In this document: in pieces, positions 1 through 6,931 of the stretch
How the letters are laid out: the number at the start of each line of letters is the position of its first letter
Numbering within the stretch: position 1 is the first letter of the stretch
Virus record (IMG/VR): IMGVR_UViG_3300045119_000374
Location: 1 to 38,797 of that record
Direction: 5' to 3' (one strand)
From: a virus
DNA: 38,797 nt
Position numbers and translations under genes: made by a program
The notes under the pieces: generated by a model
Seen by the model: the letters and a program-made list of their open reading frames with translations, nothing else
The model's database searches: none
Told to the model about the DNA's origin: nothing

Positions 1-127
1 GTAAGCCTGCCGTTGCGCCTGATTGACATCGGCGACGGTCTGCCCGGTGTAAGGGGTATAGGGTTGATTGCTCAGGGCACCGGCGCGGCCGACCGCCTGT
101 TGGGTGTAGTCCTCCAGCCATTGGGGA
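1..127. repeat. Terminal direct redundancy, left copy
   Basis: The first 127 bases are identical to the last 127 bases of the window (38671-38797). The length of exactly 127 matches a common assembler k-mer, so this is most simply the overlap left when a circular contig is cut, not a biological terminal repeat. One copy should be dropped, giving a unit of about 38,670 bp. The repeat lies inside a coding frame that reads through the junction. Confidence 0.97.
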
Positions 128-186
128 ATGAATGCATTGGTGTTCTGGACGGTATTAGTTGAGGCCCCGCTGCCGCCGCCGCCCAT
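1..186 (-). CDS. Ejection/internal virion protein, N-terminal part (continues at 38670)
   Basis: This is the 5' end of a gene cut by the arbitrary contig ends. It starts at ATG 186 and encodes 62 residues beginning MGGGGSGASTNT before reaching base 1; the frame continues without interruption at 38670 and ends at 37561, for 431 residues in all. The Gly-rich start followed by a PQWLEDYTQQAVGRAG-type segment is typical of a Gln/Ala-rich virion protein found beside ejection proteins in podovirus-like phages. The start overlaps the stop of the upstream gene (TAATG), so translation is probably coupled. It is not truncated in the circular genome. A role in DNA ejection is inferred from composition and neighbours. 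Confidence 0.85.
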   Translation of the reverse strand, partial: MGGGGSGASTNTVQNTNAFIPQWLEDYTQQAVGRAGALSNQPYTPYTGQTVADVNQAQRQAY

Positions 187-569
187 TATCGCGCGCTCCT
201 CTCAAGGGTCTTGAAGTATTGCACGGCGCGTGGCCGCCACGCGCCACCCAACGGCGTCCTGGCCAGCCGCAGCCACCCCATGCGCCCGGTCGCCGTCGCG
301 ACGCTACACCCCTCGCCCGCCGCCCACCCGTCGATATCAGCCTGCAAATCGAAGCACTCGCGGATCTCGCCGGAAGCGATCCAATAGTTGCACGCACGCA
401 GGCGGGGATAGACCAGCACCTCGGTCACGACGAGACTGTCACCGTTGGCCCAGCATTGCGCCCGGCCTTCGTGGATCTTATCCAGCACATCTTGGGCCGT
501 ATGCGTATTTCCAGCAAAGGCCAGTGCCTTTTCAAAACGCCTGAGCTTTTCCGCGTCCGACAGGCTCAT
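186..569 (-). CDS. Conserved phage protein, possible GNAT-like fold
   Basis: The protein has 127 residues and starts MSLSDAEKLRRFEKAL. I chose ATG 569 because it overlaps the preceding stop as ATGA; an in-frame ATG at 623 would intrude deep into that gene. It resembles a family of small podovirus proteins with an N-terminal helix, a THTAQDVLDKI segment, an acidic ECFDLQADIDGW stretch and a GCS..TATGRMGWLRL segment, which I associate with an acetyltransferase-like fold. No catalytic activity can be claimed. It sits between a 72-residue gene and the ejection-protein genes, so it is expressed late. Function is unknown; the fold suggestion is from memory of the family and is tentative. Confidence 0.75.
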   Translation of the reverse strand: MSLSDAEKLRRFEKALAFAGNTHTAQDVLDKIHEGRAQCWANGDSLVVTEVLVYPRLRACNYWIASGEIRECFDLQADIDGWAAGEGCSVATATGRMGWLRLARTPLGGAWRPRAVQYFKTLERSAR

Positions 570-784
570 GGCGTTACCAGATCGGTATGGAGCGTGCCAT
601 CGGCGTGCACCTTCACCCGCCATGTCTGGCCGGTGTCGTCGATCAACGCCAACGAGTGATAAACCGGTGTGACGGTGGCGGATGCCTTGGAATTGATCGC
701 GTCCGCCATTTGTTGCAGACGCTGATTGATGTCACCGGAAACCGGCGCGGCGAACGGCGCCGGAGGATGCGGCCGCGTGACCAT
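566..784 (-). CDS. Small conserved virion-region protein
   Basis: This 72-residue protein starts at ATG 784, directly after the nozzle gene stop (TAG, 785-787), with an AGG-rich stretch upstream. It has a Pro-rich start, a short predicted helix (INQRLQQMADAINSKA) and a C-terminal half with alternating residues (YHSLALIDDTGQTWRVKV) that looks like beta strands. Its stop overlaps the next start as ATGA. I do not recognise a domain. Its fixed place between the nozzle and the ejection genes suggests a small structural or assembly role. Confidence 0.72.
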   Translation of the reverse strand: MVTRPHPPAPFAAPVSGDINQRLQQMADAINSKASATVTPVYHSLALIDDTGQTWRVKVHADGTLHTDLVTP

Positions 785-2350
785 CTACCTGCGTCCTCCC
801 GGCTTCAGATCCAACCTCGGCCGTCCAACCGAGAACGGCGCGTCCGCCGTGGCCTCGATCCGCAACCGCACCGAACGACCGGACAGACGCGTGTCCATCA
901 AGCCGCCGTGCGACACCGTGTAAAGCCCGCTGTCATTCTCCACGCTGTCCCACGGCTCCTCGCGCGACAGGAAGCGGAAACCAAATGGCGGCGGCAACGC
1001 CGGATTGGCGGTCGCGTCAAAGACCACCTGCCGCACATGAAATCGATTGTTTCCCTCGCCGCCATTGAGCGCGCCACTCTCGACGTAGACCTGCCCGGCG
1101 GACGCGCGTGGAACACCATTGTCGGTATATCCTGACTCGTGCTGATACAACGCGCCGCCGGTGCCATCGGGGCCGGCGCCGCCGAGGACGGGAAAGTCCA
1201 GCGTGCCGATCCGGTCGCCCGCCGTGCGCGCCCGCTTGCCGAGCAGCCAGTAGCCCGGCTGGGTCGTGTAATTCATCGCGATATACCGGTTGTTCTCGCC
1301 ACTCTCCGAACTTTCATCGGGGAAATCCCACCAGAGTTCAGCGAATTGCGGGTTGGCCGAGCCGAACAGCCGCCCCGCGCCACCAGCTTTAAGGACCGAG
1401 AAGAACCAGTTCTTCACATCGCATTGCAGCGGCTGGACGTTACCGTTGTAGAACCAAAAGTTTTGCTGCGACATCCAGGCGACGAACGAGCCGGCGCCGG
1501 CCACCGCGCGCGGCGAGATCGGCCCGCAGCCGGTGCCGATCTGGGTGATGCCGTAGGCGTAGGGCGCGCCGACATACTGCATCAGATGCACGTCGTTGGT
1601 CGTGAACAGCATGATGCCAGCCGCCACCTTCACCGCCGTCAGCGCCGCCGCGCTCGTGACCAGCTGCTTGTCGCCGGCGAGATTGGTGACATTCGGCGTC
1701 CAGACCGTCATGTCCTCCTGCTCCGACCACGCGATTTTGCGTGGATCGCCATCCGAGCCATACAAAACGACATGCCGCTGGTCCGTTACGATGACGCCAC
1801 GGTTCTTCACTGGCGCGTTGAGCACCTGGGTGGCGTGCACCGTTGGCGTGTTCGGGTCCCACGAATACAAATGCCCATCCTGCGTCGGCACGACCACGAG
1901 CAACTCACCGAAATTATCCATCGACCACCAGTCGGTGGGATGCCCGAGGATGCCGGGGGGACCGATCGGTGTGCCGGTGCCGCTGCTGATCCCGTAGACA
2001 CCGTCACCGTAGTTGCCGAGGCCGTAGCCCGAGGGGAAGCCCGGCGGCAGGATCGGCGGCGCGCCGGTTGGCGTGATGTCGTAAAGCTGCTGGGTGTCGA
2101 ACAGGTAGGCCCAGAGATGCGTGTCGGTGCCGAACGCCGCCCAACGCTGGTATTTGTTGTCGTGCCATGTGATGGCGTCGCGCGGTACGTCGCCAACCGC
2201 GCTGCCCGACAGCACCGCGTTGCCGCCGATTGGCACCGTGACACCACCGCGCCAGCGGATGTTGTTGGCATCCCACCAATGACCAGGTGTCGCCTCCGAC
2301 GTGGACTGCCTGACGATGCCGGGCGGCGGGAGTTGGGTTACGCGGGGCAT
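785..2350 (-). CDS. Tail nozzle / tail-tube closure protein
   Basis: The protein has 521 residues and starts MPRVTQLPPPGIVRQST. The opening, with a GIVRQST..ATPGHWWDANNIRWRGG pattern followed by repeated strand-rich units (AITWHDNKYQRWAAFGT, LYDITPTG, MDNFGELLVV), is typical of the nozzle proteins of P22/SU10-type podoviruses, which form a propeller-like ring closing the tail tube until DNA release. Position fits: it lies between a fibre gene and the ejection-protein group. The start overlaps the upstream fibre gene by 13 bases. The family name is from recognition of these motifs; P22 gp10-like function is inference. Confidence 0.8.
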   Translation of the reverse strand: MPRVTQLPPPGIVRQSTSEATPGHWWDANNIRWRGGVTVPIGGNAVLSGSAVGDVPRDAITWHDNKYQRWAAFGTDTHLWAYLFDTQQLYDITPTGAPPILPPGFPSGYGLGNYGDGVYGISSGTGTPIGPPGILGHPTDWWSMDNFGELLVVVPTQDGHLYSWDPNTPTVHATQVLNAPVKNRGVIVTDQRHVVLYGSDGDPRKIAWSEQEDMTVWTPNVTNLAGDKQLVTSAAALTAVKVAAGIMLFTTNDVHLMQYVGAPYAYGITQIGTGCGPISPRAVAGAGSFVAWMSQQNFWFYNGNVQPLQCDVKNWFFSVLKAGGAGRLFGSANPQFAELWWDFPDESSESGENNRYIAMNYTTQPGYWLLGKRARTAGDRIGTLDFPVLGGAGPDGTGGALYQHESGYTDNGVPRASAGQVYVESGALNGGEGNNRFHVRQVVFDATANPALPPPFGFRFLSREEPWDSVENDSGLYTVSHGGLMDTRLSGRSVRLRIEATADAPFSVGRPRLDLKPGGRR

Positions 2351-3162
2351 CGCGCTTCCAGCACGGCCACGCGTGCCGCCAGTTCCTTGCAGCAGTTCAC
2401 CAGGGCCAATGTGAGCGGCCCGAGATTGGTCGCCAGTTGCCCTGGCAACAGTCTGGGGTCGAGTGAGCCGTCCTTGGTCCCGAGCCGCTGTTCCAGCACC
2501 AGTTCCGGCATCACCGCGCGCGCCTGCTGCGCCACGACGCCGGTATAGGTCACGCCATCCGCCGTGGTGCCACCCTTGCCATTGTATTCGAACGAAATCG
2601 GCTGCAATGCCATGATCTGCGCGAGACCGGAGACGTAGGGCCGGATGTTTCGTTTCACCCTCTCATCCGACGCGGCGATCCACGGGCCGCCGCCGGGCTT
2701 GTAGGCGTCCGCGATGATTTGCAGATTGCCGTTGTAATCGAGGCTCATTACAGCGCGGTTGTTGTTCCAATATCTGACCGCAGTCGTCTCGTGCCATGTG
2801 TCGGTGCAGCCGTCCTGCCATTGCCACACCCGGTCCGGCGCGTTGCGGTAGGCGATCCAGTTGGTGACGGCGGGATAGCCGAACAGGACAGTGTTGGCGC
2901 CGACGCCGTTCGCGTTGATGGAGCCGGAAACACCGAGATTGCCGCTGACGGAGGCCTGACCGTTGACCACGAGGTTGCCGGAAATGGTCCCGCCGGTAAG
3001 TGGCAGGCTTGGCGAGGTCGACCCACCTCCGGTGCCCGCGAGGCTGTGCAGATAGCCGTCGAGCGCGGTCCAGTTCGAGTTAGTGAGGCTACCCCAGGAA
3101 TCCTGGCTGCCGCCAATCGTTGGTAAATTGAAATGATAATTGGAAGTGATACTACCTGACAC
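2338..3162 (-). CDS. Tail fibre with C-terminal S74 chaperone domain
   Basis: The protein has 274 residues with the chosen GTG start at 3162, which is 8 bases after a GGAG (3174-3171). A GTG at 3171 overlaps that GGAG and is less likely. After a start MSGSITSNYHFNLPTIGG the middle is Gly/Ser/Asn-rich with collagen-like NLVVNGQASVSGNLGVSG repeats. Residues from about 165 on contain ASDERVKRNI, a QPISFEY strand and TGVVAQQARAVMPELV, the hallmark of the Peptidase_S74 intramolecular chaperone that trimerises a fibre and then cleaves itself off. The C-terminal helix (VNCCKELAARVAVLEA) fits the trimeric coiled coil. Likely a receptor-binding fibre. It is the first late gene after the plus-strand nuclease. 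Confidence 0.9.
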   Translation of the reverse strand: MSGSITSNYHFNLPTIGGSQDSWGSLTNSNWTALDGYLHSLAGTGGGSTSPSLPLTGGTISGNLVVNGQASVSGNLGVSGSINANGVGANTVLFGYPAVTNWIAYRNAPDRVWQWQDGCTDTWHETTAVRYWNNNRAVMSLDYNGNLQIIADAYKPGGGPWIAASDERVKRNIRPYVSGLAQIMALQPISFEYNGKGGTTADGVTYTGVVAQQARAVMPELVLEQRLGTKDGSLDPRLLPGQLATNLGPLTLALVNCCKELAARVAVLEARCPA

Positions 3163-3259
3163 AGGCCGCACTCCATGTTATTAACGGAGCGGTGGCAGTG
3201 CGTCCAACACTACCGCCGCCCCTGACCACGACCCCTGATGTGAGCAAGGACCGGAGCTG

Positions 3260-3874
3260 ATGAAGCATAGCATAACCGAGGAGCAACGCGCGGCACGGCG
3301 GACCTATATCCGTGCCTGGCGTCAGGCGAACATAGACAAGGTCCGAGAGCAGGCGCGCCTTAAGCGCGCCGCCAACAAGGAAGCGGTCGCGGCGTATCAG
3401 CGCGAGTATAACTCGGCCAACAAGGCACGCATTCGAGAGCAAAAACGAGAATGGCGCATAAAGAACCGGGAGAAGGTGATTGCTGACCGCAAGGCGTATA
3501 AATCGGCCAACCGAGCGACAATAAACGCGCAAGAGCGAGAGCGCAGTAAACTGGTCAGACACGAGAAACGCGAGGTATATCGAGCGAACTATAAACGGGC
3601 TAACGCCAGACGACCAGCAGCGCTCCTTGCCAGAAATGAGGTTCGGCTCGGCAGAAAGAGACCGGACACCTGCGACGCATGCGGTGGGAATGACGGGGGT
3701 ATCGTGTTCGATCATTGCCATGTCAAAGGCCACCCGCGAGGCTGGCTGTGCGATCGATGCAACGTTGCTCTCGGCTGCCTCAAAGATGATGCGAACAGAT
3801 TGCGCAAATTGATCGTGTATCTTGAGCGCAACCGGGAGAACTCCTCGCCGCAATTAGTTCTGGCTGGCATCTGA
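3260..3874 (+). CDS. Endonuclease VII-type HNH homing nuclease
   Basis: The protein has 204 residues and starts at ATG 3260 with GGAG just upstream. Residues 1-115 are highly charged, with repeated units such as ANKEAVAAYQREYNSANK and RIKNREKVIADRKAYKSAN that resemble helical DNA-binding repeats. The C-terminal part holds C-x2-C (CDACGG), the FDHCHVKGHPRGWLC core and a second C-x2-C (CDRCN), the zinc-bound His-Cys arrangement of recombination endonuclease VII. It lies on the plus strand inside a minus-strand late operon, splitting it between two tail genes and converging on its right neighbour with no spacer. That placement marks it as a mobile nuclease gene, not a phage resolvase. Confidence 0.88.
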   Translation: MKHSITEEQRAARRTYIRAWRQANIDKVREQARLKRAANKEAVAAYQREYNSANKARIREQKREWRIKNREKVIADRKAYKSANRATINAQERERSKLVRHEKREVYRANYKRANARRPAALLARNEVRLGRKRPDTCDACGGNDGGIVFDHCHVKGHPRGWLCDRCNVALGCLKDDANRLRKLIVYLERNRENSSPQLVLAGI

Positions 3875-4195
3875 CTATTTCACACCAGCGGGAGGATTGA
3901 GTGCCGTGTTGGTGATGCCGGCCGGGCTGTCCGAACTGTCATCCGTCACGGCAACGAACCAGGTGGCACCCGGGTCGGTCGGCAGCTTCACATGCCAGCC
4001 AGCGATCCCCGACGTGCGATTGTAGCCCATCCGCATGACCCAATCGCGATAGGTGCCGGTCGACGTGCCGGTGTGCGGCCGATTGGTCTGCGGCGCGACC
4101 GGCGCCTGGAAGCCCCAGACGATGCCGCCGTTGGCTGCCCTCCATTGGGGGTTACCACTAGGGGTTGCAGTCATACTACCTGCGGTAGAAGCCAT
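3875..4195 (-). CDS. Small putative tail/structural protein
   Basis: The protein has 106 residues and begins MASTAGSMTATPSGNPQW at ATG 4195, one base after the previous stop (TGA-G-ATG). It is rich in Thr, Gly and Trp with short beta-type segments (GGIVWGFQAPV, GIAGWHVKLP, ATWFVAVTDDSSD), and no membrane segment or catalytic motif is visible. It is the last gene before the inserted nuclease on the opposite strand. I do not recognise the family. Position among fibre genes suggests a small virion or fibre-associated protein. Confidence 0.68.
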   Translation of the reverse strand: MASTAGSMTATPSGNPQWRAANGGIVWGFQAPVAPQTNRPHTGTSTGTYRDWVMRMGYNRTSGIAGWHVKLPTDPGATWFVAVTDDSSDSPAGITNTALNPPAGVK

Positions 4196-4196
4196 C

Positions 4197-4448
4197 TCAT
4201 GCCTCCTTCATCGTCACGCGCGGAACGAATGGCTGTGCTTCGGGGAGCGTCCCGTAGTCCTCCGGCGCCAACCGGGGCGGCGTCTGGCCCGCGCGCTGCC
4301 GCATCTCGTGCATCTGGCACTGGCGCTGGATGTCCGCGATCAGCGGCGCGACCTCGTTGAACGGCTGCCGCGCCAGCATCGTGAGGACGTGTTCCCACTG
4401 CTGGCGGGGGAAGGCGACGGGGATGGTCTGTTCGTTGAAGCCGCTCAT
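4197..4448 (-). CDS. Small conserved phage protein of the tail region
   Basis: The protein has 83 residues and starts at ATG 4448, overlapping the previous stop as TGATG. It has a mainly helical middle (WEHVLTMLARQPFNEVAPLIADIQRQ) and an acidic, Pro-rich C-terminus. A PRQQWEHVLTMLA..PF..VAPLIADIQRQ pattern is common to small uncharacterised phage proteins next to tail fibre genes. No enzyme motif is present. Function is unknown. Confidence 0.75.
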   Translation of the reverse strand: MSGFNEQTIPVAFPRQQWEHVLTMLARQPFNEVAPLIADIQRQCQMHEMRQRAGQTPPRLAPEDYGTLPEAQPFVPRVTMKEA

Positions 4449-4741
4449 CACACCCCCGCCATCGCATTCCACGTGCCATCGCCGCGACTGACATAAACCG
4501 TCGAACCGACCGCGCCATCGGTGCGTGAGTAAAGCGAGCCCAGCGGCTCCGTGGTCGCTGGCGCACCCGTTCCGGCGGTCCATGTCGGCCCCGACACTCC
4601 GCCCGGTCTCGGCAGAATTGTCGTGTCCAGGACGTCACTATTCGCGTTCAGGTGTCCGCCCCAATTTTCCGCGTCGGCATTGTAGGTCGGCTTGAACAAC
4701 CCTAAATTTGGCGTCGTGGTATATTCGGTACCACTCATCAT
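4448..4741 (-). CDS. Short tail protein sharing the tailspike anchor module
   Basis: The protein has 97 residues. ATG 4741 overlaps the preceding stop as ATGA; a second ATG at 4738 follows directly and gives 96 residues. The N-terminal 40 residues (MSGTEYTTTPNLGLFKPTYN, then WGGHLNANSDVLD) closely match the start of the tailspike at 6931. The rest is Gly/Thr-rich with GSLYSRTDG and VYVSRGDGTWN segments, like the knobs of short fibre proteins. The shared module probably fixes both proteins to the same site on the tail. A receptor-binding or decoy-fibre role is inference. Confidence 0.8.
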   Translation of the reverse strand: MMSGTEYTTTPNLGLFKPTYNADAENWGGHLNANSDVLDTTILPRPGGVSGPTWTAGTGAPATTEPLGSLYSRTDGAVGSTVYVSRGDGTWNAMAGV

Positions 4742-5301
4742 GCTGCTTTCGCGAAAGGTCCAGGCGCCCATACCCCAGGCGCGCAGACGTGTTGCTGAAC
4801 ATCGAAGGCGCGCTCGAGGACCACGTGCCCGGGGCTGGCATCGCCCACCGCCGCGTAGCCGTCCTGGCCGAAGCCGCCGATGCCGAAACCGACCCCCACC
4901 GGCCCGAACGCGGCGTAGGTGCCCCACGCGTAGGTGCCGAAGCGACCTCGGCCGAACGGGCGGTTGGTGATGAGGTTGTCGGTGTTCAGCACGATACCGC
5001 CGGCTGGAATGCGGGCGATGTCATACATGGCGATCACCACCGGATCGGTCACGGCCAGCACCGGCAGGGTGCCGTGGCGTTGTCCCGCCAGTGGCGTGGT
5101 CCAGAACGAGACGGAGCCGACCGTGCCCCAATCAGCTGTCGCGTGCTGCCACTGCAACGAGACTGGATTGGAGACGAGCACGCCATCGGCGGTATACGCC
5201 AGCGTGGTCGGCTGACGGAGGTAACCCGCCACCGTGATCTCCTGGCGGTTGACCTCCAGGGCGACGAAGCAGTCAAGCGGAAAGGTGATGGTGCCGGGCA
5301 T
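4738..5301 (-). CDS. Conserved virion structural protein
   Basis: The protein has 187 residues and starts MPGTITFPLDCFVALEVN. The LEVNRQEITVAGYLRQPTTLAY segment, the VSLQWQHATADWG segment and a Gly/Phe-rich middle (FGRGRFGTYAWGTY) belong to a conserved set of uncharacterised proteins in podovirus tail regions. No Shine-Dalgarno is obvious before ATG 5301 and 13 bases separate it from the tailspike stop. Strand-rich composition fits a virion component. Function is not known. Confidence 0.75.
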   Translation of the reverse strand: MPGTITFPLDCFVALEVNRQEITVAGYLRQPTTLAYTADGVLVSNPVSLQWQHATADWGTVGSVSFWTTPLAGQRHGTLPVLAVTDPVVIAMYDIARIPAGGIVLNTDNLITNRPFGRGRFGTYAWGTYAAFGPVGVGFGIGGFGQDGYAAVGDASPGHVVLERAFDVQQHVCAPGVWAPGPFAKAA

Positions 5302-5314
5302 CAGGTTCGCGCTT

Positions 5315-6931
5315 TCATGGCACGATCATCGGCCCGGCATATTCAAGCAGATATTGCGATCCGGGTTGGCCTGAAATCACCGCGAGACGATAATTCAGCG
5401 CCAGAACCCGAGGCGCATTCGTCGCGGAACCATAGAACGACCATCCGACAGGCGGATAAACATTCACCGCCGTGGCATTCCCGTTCATGACCTCCATCCT
5501 CGTGCCCAAAGAGGTTACCGGAAGAATCACGCCCGAACCGGCGGGAACCGTCCCGATAAGAGTGGATGTCGCTGTCACGGCGGCGGCCGTGGCCTGTGTC
5601 GTGCCGGCCGCTGTGAAGGCGGCCGCGAACGAGACCGCGACATTCTGAACGTTGAACCGGACCTTGGTCGTGGCCGAGATGTCGCCAAGATGCGAGTTGG
5701 TGAACGTGGGCGCGCCCAGCACCGGGTTCATCGCCACCGTCTGATTGATGCCATACCCGGTATTGTCGTGAATATTGGTGCCGGGAGTGACGATGACGAC
5801 AGGCGTCGGCGTATCGATCCTGATCCCGTCGCACCCGTTCTGCGCGTAGGCGACGAGCGCGCCGTCGATCCGAACCACGCCGGACCATCGTTGCACATGG
5901 ATGCAATGTCCATTGCCGCTCGCTCCGGTATTCACCACCCAGCACTTGACGACGATAAATCCGCCGCCAGGATCGTTAATCCAAACATTGTCATTGATAG
6001 CCCCGCCACCGGGAACAACGCACCCTGGGTTCGTTGGTGACGCACTGCTGCCTGACGTGTCACACGAGACATTGACGCCGAGAAACACCTCACGGTTGAC
6101 CTCGGCCGCCAGCGCCTGATCGATAACAACATTATTCCAGTTGGCGATAATGTCGCAATTATCAATGTTCAGGCCGCCAAATGCCCCTCCGATATGCAGG
6201 CCGGTTCCCGATCCAAGCATCTTGCCGAACTGAAGAAACAGTCCGGCCTTGCCGCCGCTGCTTCCAACGCCACCATTGACTCGCACCGCGTCGTTTTGAG
6301 CGGCCGCCTCGAAATTGAACAACGTTACCTGGTCGATCTTGTCGAACCAGAACCCGTTCCAAAGGTTATAGTGCAGATTACTGTCGGCACCGATATGCGT
6401 GGCGCCCGACTGTCCCGCGACCTTGATCTCGGTCAGACAGGCGTGCAGGCAATTGTCCAGATGCAGCCCGGTTCCGGCGGTCATCACCGTTTGGCTATCG
6501 ATGATGAAGCCACGCAATGAGAAGTTAAAACAGTTGGTGATCTTCAACAAATCGATGGTCGCGCCAGTGCCTTTGTAAATCAGCGCGGTGACGCCAATAC
6601 CGGCGCCCTCCAAAGTAAACGCCTGCCGGTCATGCAAAACGAGCGGCGCGGTGAAATACAGCCACCCGGCGGGCAACACGCCTTTGACCGGGTTGGGGCT
6701 CGCCTGTAACGCGGCGAAAAACGCCTGCAACGCGGTGGTATTATCGGCGGCACCGGCGACCACGCCATAATCCGTCGCATGGAGGACCGCTTCCGCGACG
6801 GCGCTCCCAACCACGGCGTCGATCTTGTCCGAATTTAAATTCAGATGCGCGCCCCATTGCCCGACGTCGAGCGCGTAGTTGGGTTTGAACAACCCCAGGT
6901 TTGGCGTGAGGGTGTAATCGACGCCGCTCAT
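5315..6931 (-). CDS. Tailspike with pectate-lyase-like beta-helix
   Basis: The protein has 538 residues. ATG 6931 was chosen because it overlaps the previous stop as ATGA; a longer frame to 6976 is unlikely. Residues 1-45 form the anchor module (TLTPNLGLFKPNYALDVGQW, then LNLNSDKIDAVV) also seen in the gene at 4448. A D-Y-G-V-V...DNTTALQAFFAAL segment at about 70-90 is the usual entry to a right-handed parallel beta-helix of the Pectate_lyase_3 type, and the following 350 residues are strand and turn repeats rich in Asn and Gly. The last 100 residues look like a separate compact domain. Likely binds and perhaps degrades host surface polysaccharide; catalytic residues cannot be assigned. Confidence 0.85.
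   Translation of the reverse strand: MSGVDYTLTPNLGLFKPNYALDVGQWGAHLNLNSDKIDAVVGSAVAEAVLHATDYGVVAGAADNTTALQAFFAALQASPNPVKGVLPAGWLYFTAPLVLHDRQAFTLEGAGIGVTALIYKGTGATIDLLKITNCFNFSLRGFIIDSQTVMTAGTGLHLDNCLHACLTEIKVAGQSGATHIGADSNLHYNLWNGFWFDKIDQVTLFNFEAAAQNDAVRVNGGVGSSGGKAGLFLQFGKMLGSGTGLHIGGAFGGLNIDNCDIIANWNNVVIDQALAAEVNREVFLGVNVSCDTSGSSASPTNPGCVVPGGGAINDNVWINDPGGGFIVVKCWVVNTGASGNGHCIHVQRWSGVVRIDGALVAYAQNGCDGIRIDTPTPVVIVTPGTNIHDNTGYGINQTVAMNPVLGAPTFTNSHLGDISATTKVRFNVQNVAVSFAAAFTAAGTTQATAAAVTATSTLIGTVPAGSGVILPVTSLGTRMEVMNGNATAVNVYPPVGWSFYGSATNAPRVLALNYRLAVISGQPGSQYLLEYAGPMIVP

Noticed and set aside
1-127. Biological terminal repeat (packaging direct repeat)
   Set aside because: Exactly 127 bases, inside a coding frame, and an obvious k-mer length; artefact of contig circularity is simpler. 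Read-depth at the join could still show a real end.
159-1135. Long plus-strand open frames opposite the nozzle and tail genes
   Set aside because: High-GC antisense shadows of clear minus-strand genes: Arg/Pro-rich, no motif, no ribosome site.
1139-2548. 469-residue plus-strand frame
   Set aside because: Lies opposite the nozzle gene and is Arg-rich without any domain; the nozzle frame has family motifs and coupled neighbours.
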